A stretch of DNA of 10,625 nucleotides, taken from NCBI GenBank assembly GCA_903862805.1, contig CAIOZP010000260.1, forward strand, positions 1 through 10,625, in the 5' to 3' direction. The translations under genes were made by a program, and so were the position numbers. Origin of the DNA: an uncultured Fibrobacterota bacterium (lineage in GTDB: Bacteria; Fibrobacterota; Chitinivibrionia; Chitinivibrionales; CAIOZP01). Under the pieces are notes generated by a model. The model was given only the letters and a program-made list of their open reading frames with translations, was not told the origin of the DNA and did no database searches. Of the stretch, positions 1 through 5,927 are shown one piece after another (the first letter of the stretch is position 1; the number at the start of each line of letters is the position of its first letter).

Positions 1-137
1 AGGAAGATGTGACCATAAAACCCCGTCGCAAAGCTCGTTCTTTTTCCTCGCTCGCTCGGGAACATGCCCTTTCAAGGGGGCTTTGTGGAAGTAGCGGCGG
101 TGGTGATAGTTGTTTGTTCTGTGAAAATGAAATTGCC

Positions 138-165
138 GTAGAGGCGCACCGCTGTACGTCTCTAC
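138..165. repeat. Imperfect inverted repeat, 12-bp arms
   Basis: The arms GTAGAGGCGCAC (138-149) and GTACGTCTCTAC (154-165) are separated by CGCT. Ten of 12 positions pair by Watson-Crick rules; one of the two exceptions would be a G-U pair in RNA. The GTAGAGRCGCAC...GTCTCTAC pattern is of the kind seen in dispersed extragenic palindromes, so this is probably one copy of a genome repeat. That is inferred from its form alone. Confidence 0.55.
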
Positions 166-212
166 AAATGCAGAGGCGAAGCCGAATGCGCGACCTGCGG
201 AGCAAAATTCTT

Positions 213-248
213 CCCCTCTTTGTCCGTTTGCAAACGGACAAAGAGGGG
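213..248. repeat. Perfect 36-bp palindrome
   Basis: Positions 213-230 and 231-248 are exact reverse complements with no spacer, centred on TTTGCAAA. All 18 base pairs match. It could act as a strong bidirectional hairpin in RNA or extrude as a cruciform in DNA. No uridine run follows on either strand, so it is not a classical intrinsic terminator. Confidence 0.85.
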
Positions 249-261
249 CCCACGAAGTGGG
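249..261. repeat. Mini-hairpin with GAA loop
   Basis: CCCAC (249-253), GAA (254-256) and GTGGG (257-261) form a perfect 5-bp stem with a three-base loop, directly abutting the 36-bp palindrome. Short DNA stems closed over GAA by a C-G pair (the GCGAAGC type) are known to be unusually stable. Confidence 0.6.
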
Positions 262-303
262 ATGGGTGTTTCAGTCTTGGAAAGCGTTAGCAGGGACTGG
301 AGG

Positions 304-344
304 AAAAACGCCGGTAATGAACGAAGTGAATGATAGGCGTTTTT
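304..344. repeat. Inverted repeat, 9-bp arms, 23-nt loop
   Basis: AAAAACGCC (304-312) pairs perfectly with GGCGTTTTT (336-344), leaving a 23-nt loop that contains ACGAAGT. In the plus direction the right arm ends in a run of T, so it could also act as a weak terminator for a transcript entering from the left. Confidence 0.6.
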
Positions 345-402
345 GTGCGAATGAAATGAGTACCGAGGCGAACAGCCCAGCCGGAAGGAGTCGCGGCCCG
401 GA

Positions 403-447
403 GTTGGGATTTGATTATGAAGCAAAGCCGAATAAGCAAATCCCAAC
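403..447. repeat. Inverted repeat, 11-bp arms, 23-nt loop
   Basis: GTTGGGATTTG (403-413) pairs perfectly with CAAATCCCAAC (437-447). The loop is 23 nt, the same length as in the repeat at 304-344, and contains GCAAAGC. The repeat lies about 40 bp before the start codon of the next gene. Confidence 0.65.
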
Positions 448-487
448 GGAGGGAAACGCCCAACTGCCTATATCTTTAATTGACAAA

Positions 488-1522
488 ATGACAACAATGA
501 AAAACAAACCTTCAAAAAATTTCCTTCTAACCCTTTCCATAATTTCTCTTTTCGCCAACGCCCAAACCACACTCGCTGGAAAGGTTCTCTCTTACGATCC
601 GGAACGTGGAATCATCATGATTGACAGTACGGGGAAAGCAGACGAGCCGAAAAAAGCCACACCGATTATTTCCGAAAAAGAGGCCAACAAAAAGGCACTT
701 TCTACTCCTGTAATCGCAACACCAAAACCAGCTGAAACAAAAACCGCTATCTCACGTGTCAAGTCCGTAGCCGAACTTCATCCTCAACGAAAAGAAGATC
801 CTGCTACTACGTATTTCAAATCGGCAATGGACTATATGGGCAATGCAAATTACGTCGACGCCCTCAAAAATTTCGCGGCCGCTGTCGCTAAAGACACCTC
901 ACCATTGTACTTATTCCGTGAAGGCCAGTGTGCGCTTAAAGCTGGTGACACGGCACAGATGCTATCGGCTTTCGCAACCGTTACTACAGCCCATTCGCAC
1001 AGTGACGTTGCAGACGACGCGATGTTTCAGCTCGGCGTTTTCAATCGCAATATTGGAGATTTTCATGCGGCCGACAGTCTTTTTGCGCGGCTTGAAGATG
1101 AATATCCCTTTGGTGTTTCGATCGAAACAGGAGACGAGTTTCGCGAGCAGGCCGCTTCAATACGCCGGAGCATGCGGGATTCCCTCATGTCAATGCTGAA
1201 AGATCTTGGTGCGATCGGCGTTGATCTTCAGGAAATGTGCACGGATTTTCAAAAATCCCACGATATTCCGCAGAGCGGCAACGCCGATGCAGCAACCGTG
1301 AAACTCGCGATGAAACTGCTAAAGGATAAATCCAATCCTGCATTGCATTCTTCGCATAAGTCAGTTCAACAATCGTCGATGATGCTCATTCTCCCACTCG
1401 CTTTTTTCTTCGTCATGCTTATTCTCGCGATCGTCATGCGCTTTTTTGTTTTGGCAAAGAAACGAGAGGTCGATGCACTCTCTCGTCAACTTGAAGAATT
1501 GAGTACAGGAGAGTTCTCATGA
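488..1522 (+). CDS. Exported TPR protein with C-terminal membrane anchor
   Basis: A 344-residue envelope protein of unknown exact role. Residues 1-30 look like a signal peptide (basic start, then a hydrophobic stretch around 12-24). A low-complexity linker follows at about 45-100, then TPR-like helices at about 106-210 (for example YFKSAMDYMGNANYVDALKN). Residues 232-282 resemble a peptidoglycan-binding-1 type fold (LGAIGVDLQEMCTDFQKSHD). A transmembrane helix lies at about 298-322, and a short charged tail should face the cytoplasm. Its stop codon overlaps the start of the DUF58 gene (ATGA), so the two are probably translated together and may act together. TPR partners are known in Bat operons, so a BatC/BatE-like supporting role is possible but unproven. 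The start at 488 keeps the whole signal peptide; ATG 497 is equally possible. Neither has a clear Shine-Dalgarno sequence. Confidence 0.75.
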   Translation: MTTMKNKPSKNFLLTLSIISLFANAQTTLAGKVLSYDPERGIIMIDSTGKADEPKKATPIISEKEANKKALSTPVIATPKPAETKTAISRVKSVAELHPQRKEDPATTYFKSAMDYMGNANYVDALKNFAAAVAKDTSPLYLFREGQCALKAGDTAQMLSAFATVTTAHSHSDVADDAMFQLGVFNRNIGDFHAADSLFARLEDEYPFGVSIETGDEFREQAASIRRSMRDSLMSMLKDLGAIGVDLQEMCTDFQKSHDIPQSGNADAATVKLAMKLLKDKSNPALHSSHKSVQQSSMMLILPLAFFFVMLILAIVMRFFVLAKKREVDALSRQLEELSTGEFS

Positions 1523-2397
1523 TACCGGAAGGCCTGTTCGAAAAAGTGCGGCGGATCGAAATCCGTACTCGCAAGATGTCAAGCGGATCAATGTCGGGAA
1601 GCTGGCGCAGCGCGTTTCGTGGTCAGGGCATGGAGTTCCTTGACGTGCGGCAATACTCCGAAGGCGACGACATAAGAAGCATCGACTGGAACGTCACAGC
1701 GCGAGTGCAGGAACCCTTCGTCAGGCGCTACCGAGAAGAGCGCGAGCTAACAGTGTTTCTTGCTATCGATGCATCTGGAAGCGGACTCTTCGGAAGTGGC
1801 GGCAGGCTGAAAAAAGAAGCTTCGATAGAGCTTTCAGCGCTTTTGGCTTTTTCGGCGATTCACAACAATGACCGCGTCGGACTGATTGTCTTCACCGATC
1901 GCATTGAACTTTTCGTGCCACCCAAAAAAGGTCGCCAGCATGTTCAGCGGCTCGTTCGCGATCTGCTTTGTTGCGAACCCAAAGGACGCGGCACCGACAT
2001 CGGAGCTGCTCTCGACTATCTTGGCCGTGTGCAGACAAGAAAAGCAGTGGTTTTTCTTGTCTCAGATTTCATCGGCAAAAATTTTGACAAGTCATTCAAA
2101 TTGGCCGCCAGACATCACGACCTCGTTGCTTTGCGTGTGAGTGATCAGCGTGAAACGGAATTACCTGCGGCCGGACTGATTGAACTCGTCGATCCGGAAA
2201 CCGGAACTCGTACGATTGCCGATCTCTCCGACCCGAAGCTCCGCGCCGCATTTGCCAAGGCCGCAGTACAACGCCAATCCGGAATTGTCGAACTCTGCCG
2301 CTCGGCGTCTTCGGATCTTGTGAACGTAAACGCTGACGGAGATTGTGTCGAGCCTCTGGTGAAGCTGTTTCATAAGAGAGAACTTGCGGTCAGATAA
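1519..2397 (+). CDS. DUF58 / BatA-like von Willebrand A-fold protein
   Basis: A 292-residue soluble protein of the DUF58 family, usually found beside MoxR-type AAA+ ATPases in Bat-like operons linked to envelope integrity and stress. The signature spans residues 35-62: GQGMEF, then RQYSEGDDIRSIDWN and TAR. A vWA-like domain follows with the MIDAS metal site apparently complete: DASGS at 84-88, the threonine of GRGTDI at 159, and the aspartate of VSDF at 183. No membrane segment is visible. The start is well supported: AGGAGAG at 1507-1513 is 5 nt before the ATG, which overlaps the previous stop by 4 bases. No MoxR gene is seen on either side in this window, so the operon is short or has lost its usual partner. 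It ends 12 bp before the convergent small gene. Confidence 0.88.
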   Translation: MIPEGLFEKVRRIEIRTRKMSSGSMSGSWRSAFRGQGMEFLDVRQYSEGDDIRSIDWNVTARVQEPFVRRYREERELTVFLAIDASGSGLFGSGGRLKKEASIELSALLAFSAIHNNDRVGLIVFTDRIELFVPPKKGRQHVQRLVRDLLCCEPKGRGTDIGAALDYLGRVQTRKAVVFLVSDFIGKNFDKSFKLAARHHDLVALRVSDQRETELPAAGLIELVDPETGTRTIADLSDPKLRAAFAKAAVQRQSGIVELCRSASSDLVNVNADGDCVEPLVKLFHKRELAVR

Positions 2398-2409
2398 GAC
2401 GACGTTTTC

Positions 2410-2595
2410 TTACTCTACATCTTCCGCAAAGACCGGAGCCATTTCATCGACAATTTTCCCCATGACCTGATCGGAAAAATAAAAGCCGTTGGCAATTTTC
2501 GCTTTGAGTCTTGTGACGTACTCGGCTTGTGAATCTTTGTCGCGCCACAGGAACTGACCCTGCCGGAGAGCAGGATTTCTCTCGAATGTTTTCAT
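2410..2595 (-). CDS. Small FlgM-like protein (putative anti-sigma factor)
   Basis: A 61-residue protein. Its second half, YVTRLKAKIANGFYFSDQV followed by GKIVDEM, matches the pattern of the C-terminal sigma-28-binding part of FlgM (KVxxLKxxIxxGxYxxDxxxxAxxx). FlgM holds the flagellar sigma factor FliA inactive until the hook is complete. This protein is shorter than the usual 90-100 residues and lacks a long disordered N-terminus, so the call is an inference from a short motif. The start at 2595 is chosen because GGGAGGA (2601-2607 on the minus strand) sits 5 nt upstream; a longer frame from 2643 has no such site. A hairpin and a sigma-28-like promoter lie upstream. It is convergent with the DUF58 gene and divergent from the HD-GYP gene. 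It could instead be an unrelated small regulator. Confidence 0.6.
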   Translation of the reverse strand: MKTFERNPALRQGQFLWRDKDSQAEYVTRLKAKIANGFYFSDQVMGKIVDEMAPVFAEDVE

Positions 2596-2616
2596 GATAA
2601 TCCTCCCTGATTCTAT

Positions 2617-2636
2617 CTGAAGCGTCCATGCTTCAG
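2617..2636 (-). promoter_or_regulatory. Inverted repeat in leader of small FlgM-like gene
   Basis: CTGAAGC (2617-2623) and GCTTCAG (2630-2636) form a perfect 7-bp stem around a 6-nt loop. It lies between the predicted transcription start and the Shine-Dalgarno sequence of the minus-strand gene. It could be an operator or an RNA hairpin that affects translation; the sequence does not say which. Confidence 0.45.
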
Positions 2637-2649
2637 TCATCATTATCTT

Positions 2650-2677
2650 CTATCGGACTGTGCGAAAAATTCCTTTA
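2650..2677 (-). promoter_or_regulatory. Possible sigma-28-like promoter
   Basis: On the minus strand TAAAGGAA (starting at 2677) is followed by TCCGATAG (2657-2650). This resembles the FliA consensus TAAAGTTT-N11-GCCGATAA, but the spacer is 12 rather than 11 and several bases differ. It lies upstream of the FlgM-like gene, where such a promoter would make sense. A sigma-70 reading with GATAAT at 2642-2647 is possible, but its -35 is poor. Confidence 0.35.
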
Positions 2678-2722
2678 CGGTTTTATCGACCTCCGGTTTT
2701 CCTAATGCTAATCTGTCGGCCT

Positions 2723-3907
2723 ATGGTCAGATACAATTTAGACGAAGTAAGCGACGAGATGGTTTTGGGCGAGAATATTTTCTCGCCGAACGGAGATCTT
2801 CTTCTTGCAGCGGGTTTCCGCCTCTCCGAGCCTTTCCGCAAGCGACTGAGGCAACTCGGTTTTATCCACGTTTACATACAGGTTTTTGGCACCGAGGATG
2901 TGGTTCCGGAGCAGGTTGTTTCGGAGCATATTCAACGGGAAATCGCATCTGCCGTAAACAAGGGAACCACCGACCTGCGGCACGCATTCAATGTGCGGAT
3001 GGAAAGTTCGACGCACATTCGCAAAATGATTCGTCAGAATCGCCAGCATCTCAACAAGTTTCTCTCCAGCGGGAATTTTCTCGGCGCGGTTGAAAAAATG
3101 ATCGACGAGATTCTTTCGAATCCAACAGTCATGCTGAATATGGAAACCCTGAAAAATGCGGGGCAGGAACTTTTCTCGCACGCTCTCAACGTGACGGTTA
3201 TTTCAATGGCCATCGGTCGCAAATATCGGTTTAGCTATGAGGAAATGAAACAACTCGCGCTTGGAGCTATCAATGCCGACATTGGTCTGATTGCCGTTCC
3301 GGAAGATGTCCGCAAATCAGCGCCGGATGCCATGGACGATTATGGACGCGAGCTTTACAAAAATCACACGCTCTACGGATACCTCATGCTTTCTCAGAAT
3401 CATACGATAACACCGACCAGCGCGGCCGTGGCACTTCAACACCACGAACATCAGGATGGCAGCGGGTATCCCCGTGGAATCAAAGGCGAAAACCGCCCGC
3501 CGATGAAAGATCTGATGCGCAAGGGCGTGATTCATCGTTTTGCAGAAATCGTTGCCGTTGCCGACACTTTCGATACATTGTGTTCGGGTCGAAATGGAAA
3601 TGCCGGAATTGATGTCAGGGAGGCAATGAAGCGACTGATCGAGCTTTCCGGGCAGGTATTGAACTCTGACATTGTCAAAACGCTCGCTTCAATTGTTCCG
3701 ACATTTCCTACCGGAGCAAGATTTCGTATTGTGGAAGCACCAAGTTCGCAGCTTATCGGATATTTTGGAGTGGTCGCAAAAACAAACGAAGAAAACCTTG
3801 AATGCCCGCAGATCATTTTGTATGAATCAAAAAACCGTCAGAAAATAAAGCCCATTTTTATCGATCTCGCGCTTCACAGCGGTTTTCAGCTTGAAGTGGT
3901 TCTCTGA
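2723..3907 (+). CDS. HD-GYP domain protein with altered HD motif
   Basis: A 394-residue protein with a variable N-terminal region (1-140) and an HD-GYP domain at about 145-300, followed by about 90 residues of uncertain fold. HD-GYP proteins normally hydrolyse c-di-GMP at a two- or three-metal site. Several ligands are present: H153 (SHALNV), H215 (KNHTLYG), H240-H241, the DGSGYP motif at 245-250, and D281 (AVADTFD). The namesake HD pair is not intact: the expected HDxGK reads ADIGL, so histidine 185 is alanine and the following lysine is leucine. The protein may therefore be inactive and serve as a receptor or scaffold, or have changed activity. The start at 2723 has no Shine-Dalgarno sequence; ATG 2705 and GTG 2660 in the same frame are alternatives. 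No membrane segment is evident. It ends 11 bp from the convergent phosphatase gene. Confidence 0.85.
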   Translation: MVRYNLDEVSDEMVLGENIFSPNGDLLLAAGFRLSEPFRKRLRQLGFIHVYIQVFGTEDVVPEQVVSEHIQREIASAVNKGTTDLRHAFNVRMESSTHIRKMIRQNRQHLNKFLSSGNFLGAVEKMIDEILSNPTVMLNMETLKNAGQELFSHALNVTVISMAIGRKYRFSYEEMKQLALGAINADIGLIAVPEDVRKSAPDAMDDYGRELYKNHTLYGYLMLSQNHTITPTSAAVALQHHEHQDGSGYPRGIKGENRPPMKDLMRKGVIHRFAEIVAVADTFDTLCSGRNGNAGIDVREAMKRLIELSGQVLNSDIVKTLASIVPTFPTGARFRIVEAPSSQLIGYFGVVAKTNEENLECPQIILYESKNRQKIKPIFIDLALHSGFQLEVVL

Positions 3908-3918
3908 CGGACTGCGGT

Positions 3919-4599
3919 TTAACGGGAGAATAGCCGGCAAATTTCCACCGGACTTCGCACCGTCAATTCAGCTCCGGCAGAAATCAGCTCGCCTTTTCCG
4001 CGAAATCCCCACAGAACTCCGACCGGAAAAGTTTTGGAAGCAAGAGCCGTTTTAACATCAACATCGCTGTCCCCGACGAATATGCAACGCGACGATGTGG
4101 TTTTCATGATGGATATTGCTTTCAGCGCACCGGCGGGATCGGGTTTGATCGGAATAATTGCGTCGGCGGAAATTATCGTGGCGAAATTTATTCCGGGGAA
4201 ATATTGCGAGACACATTTGGCTGCGAGTTCGGCCGGTTTATTTGAAACGATGGAAAAAGCAATCCCTGAGGAATCCAGTGAAGCAAGCATCTCCAAAATG
4301 CCGTCGAAGGGTTTCGCTTTGGGCATGGTATTGGTTTCGTAATGGTGCCGGTATGAATTTGAAACCGCTTTTACCAAGCCGGAATCATCGCGACATTCGA
4401 TCGGAAGCGCACGCCGCGCAAGCGTTTCGGCGCCATCACCGGCGAAATACCGGTAGCATTCTGTATCATGAACTGGGAGGTGACGTTCGGCAAGCGCGGC
4501 GTTGGCAGCATCGGCGATGTCGGAGAGAGTGTCGAGAAGGGTTCCGTCGAGATCGAATATTGCGGCATCAAACCGGCGTTCCTCAAGAGGCGTCGGCAT
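3919..4599 (-). CDS. gph: HAD phosphatase, phosphoglycolate phosphatase type
   Basis: A 226-residue cytoplasmic HAD-superfamily hydrolase, close in length and motif order to phosphoglycolate phosphatase, which removes phosphate from 2-phosphoglycolate formed during DNA repair or oxygenase side reactions. Motif I is DLDGTLLDT with nucleophile D16 and acid/base D18. Motif II is SNKP around 119. Motif III is KPDP with lysine 152. Motif IV is VGDSDVD around 177-181. The helical cap lies between motifs I and II. Substrate cannot be assigned firmly, since related beta-phosphoglucomutases, pyrophosphatases and PpaX-like enzymes share these motifs. The ATG at 4599 is preferred because GGTGA lies 5 nt upstream; a GTG at 4608 would add three residues. 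Its start overlaps the end of the GAF/HD-GYP gene by 17 bases, so the two are almost certainly co-transcribed and coupled. Confidence 0.85.
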   Translation of the reverse strand: MPTPLEERRFDAAIFDLDGTLLDTLSDIADAANAALAERHLPVHDTECYRYFAGDGAETLARRALPIECRDDSGLVKAVSNSYRHHYETNTMPKAKPFDGILEMLASLDSSGIAFSIVSNKPAELAAKCVSQYFPGINFATIISADAIIPIKPDPAGALKAISIMKTTSSRCIFVGDSDVDVKTALASKTFPVGVLWGFRGKGELISAGAELTVRSPVEICRLFSR

Positions 4600-5812
4600 A
4601 TCTGTCACCGATCTGGTGGATTACCGGAAGCGCATCGAAAAATATATCTACAATTTCAGGGTCGAATTTTGTTCCGGAGAGTTTCTTTATTTCTGCAAGA
4701 ACATCTTCTTCCCGCCAGGCTTCTTTGTAAACACGCTGCGAACGAAGAGCATCATAAACATCGGCAAGAGCAACGATCCGCCCGAAAATCGGAATTTCTT
4801 CGCCTTTCAGACGTCTTGCGCGGCCGTCATGTCCGACCTCGCTAATTTCACCGCTGACAGGGTCGATCATTCCGGGATAACCGCTGCCGTCCCAGTTTTC
4901 GTGATGTGTGAGCGCGACGATTCGCGTCATTTCGTCAAGCTCAGAAAATCTATCTTCGAAAATTCGCGCGCCAAGAAATGTGTGCGTGGTCATAACTTCG
5001 AATTCTTCGGGAGTAAAGCGGCCGGGCTTTTTAAGAATCTGATCGGGAATTGCGACCTTGCCGACATCGTGCAGCATCGCGGCAAGCCGGAGAGTGTCCA
5101 TGTTGTGCGAAAGCTCGTGCATTGTTGCCCCTCGCCGAGTGGCCCATCGCTCGTAAAGTTCCACTGCGTATCCTGCAACACGATTGACGTGCGGACCGGT
5201 TTCTTTTGGATCGCGTAGTTCGGCCATGCGGATTGTCCGCAGAATGATCGTGCGTGTCATGGCTGCGCGCTGAAGTGCGAAAGTGGCATTAAGAGCAAAA
5301 TGGGCGACCATGAGCTGGTCGTCGGGATTGAAGGCAATTATTTCACCGTTCTTTTTTTTGTTGATGATTTGAAGAACGCCAAGCACTGCGCCGTCGTTTG
5401 TTCGCAAAGGAATCGAAAGCATCGATTCTGTGCGATAGCCGGAAATCATATCGTATTTGCTGCTGAACGAATACGGAGCTTCGGGAGGAAGGTTATATAC
5501 GTTGTCGATACAGAGCATTCGTCCACTCTGAGCGACGTATCCAGAAATGGTTTTTTCGTCAATCGGTATCGTAAAAATCGAGTAAATAAGTTTTTCGCCG
5601 TCGGGAAGCATTCCGTCGAGAGTGTCATTCTGCGAATATTTGATCTGAAGCTTGTTGTTGTCGCGGATATAAATCGAACCAGCATCTGCACCGCTGATTT
5701 TTCTGGCTTCGAGAAGAATGCGTTCAAGGAGGATGTCGAGATCCTGAATGGTGTTCAGCTCATTGTCGAGGCGGACAATTGTCGACAGTTTCTCAAGTTC
5801 GTTCATCGGCAT
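4583..5812 (-). CDS. GAF / HD-GYP c-di-GMP phosphodiesterase
   Basis: A 409-residue protein with an N-terminal GAF sensor domain (about 25-185) and an HD-GYP domain (about 190-395). It should hydrolyse c-di-GMP in response to a ligand bound by GAF. All expected motifs are seen: H208 (GPHVNRV), H248-D249 with K252 (MLHDVGKVAIPD), H277 (THTFLGA), H303-H304-E305, DGSGYP at 308-313, and D351 (ALADVYDA). Between GYP and the usual KGEEIP lie 22 residues, about 18 more than common, rich in charged residues and glycine. There are no membrane segments, so it is probably cytoplasmic. The start at 5812 follows AGGG by about 5 nt; in-frame ATGs at 5842 and 5806 are alternatives. It is first in a two-gene operon with the overlapping HAD phosphatase and has its own likely promoter at 5849-5877. 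Confidence 0.9.
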   Translation of the reverse strand: MPMNELEKLSTIVRLDNELNTIQDLDILLERILLEARKISGADAGSIYIRDNNKLQIKYSQNDTLDGMLPDGEKLIYSIFTIPIDEKTISGYVAQSGRMLCIDNVYNLPPEAPYSFSSKYDMISGYRTESMLSIPLRTNDGAVLGVLQIINKKKNGEIIAFNPDDQLMVAHFALNATFALQRAAMTRTIILRTIRMAELRDPKETGPHVNRVAGYAVELYERWATRRGATMHELSHNMDTLRLAAMLHDVGKVAIPDQILKKPGRFTPEEFEVMTTHTFLGARIFEDRFSELDEMTRIVALTHHENWDGSGYPGMIDPVSGEISEVGHDGRARRLKGEEIPIFGRIVALADVYDALRSQRVYKEAWREEDVLAEIKKLSGTKFDPEIVDIFFDALPVIHQIGDRYADAS

Positions 5813-5848
5813 GGACACCCTGAAGCTGATTGTTCCCTCCATCCTGAC

Positions 5849-5877
5849 ATTAAAAATAGGGGAAAGCAAGTACACAA
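5849..5877 (-). promoter_or_regulatory. Putative sigma-70 promoter of GAF/HD-GYP operon
   Basis: On the minus strand TTGTGT (5877-5872) is followed after 17 nt by TTTAAT (5854-5849), a near-consensus -10. Transcription would start near 5842, leaving a leader of about 30 nt before the chosen ATG. It sits just beyond the terminator of the upstream deacetylase gene, as expected for a new transcription unit. Confidence 0.45.
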
Positions 5878-5907
5878 AAAGCGCCGACCCGTATTGGATC
5901 GGCGCTT
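5876..5907 (-). terminator. Intrinsic terminator behind the deacetylase gene
   Basis: AAGCGCCGA (5879-5887) and TCGGCGCTT (5899-5907) form a perfect 9-bp GC-rich stem with an 11-nt loop. Read on the minus strand, the stem runs into a TTTTT tract. It begins about 20 nt after the stop of the deacetylase gene, separating it from the HD-GYP operon. Confidence 0.88.
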
Positions 5908-5927
5908 GAGAAAAAGATCAGCAAAAA

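Larger units (their letters stand above)
1..487. other. Gene-free segment rich in inverted repeats
   Basis: No reading frame here looks like a protein. The open frames on both strands are low in complexity, have no ribosome binding site and resemble no family I know. The segment instead holds a chain of inverted repeats (138-165, 213-248, 249-261, 304-344, 403-447) and several tiny stems around a GAA turn, such as GGCGAAGCC at 176-184 and ACGAAGT at 321-327. It also contains a 5-bp stem, CAGTC at 272-276 with GACTG at 295-299. This looks like accumulated repetitive DNA between genes. I found no convincing promoter for the gene starting at 488. Confidence 0.6.

Noticed and set aside
9..290. 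Open frame of 93 codons on the plus strand near the window start
   Set aside because: GTG start, no ribosome binding site, biased composition, and it runs through several inverted repeats. No family resemblance.
162..446. Open frame of 94 codons on the minus strand
   Set aside because: It lies across the palindromes and its sequence is mostly the translation of repeat arms; no start signal.
257..487. N-terminal extension of the TPR protein from 257
   Set aside because: The extension is repeat-derived and would bury the signal peptide that begins properly at 488 or 497.
2596..2643. Longer start of the FlgM-like gene at 2643
   Set aside because: No ribosome binding site there, while the start at 2595 has GGGAGGA at good spacing; the predicted transcript begins near 2643.
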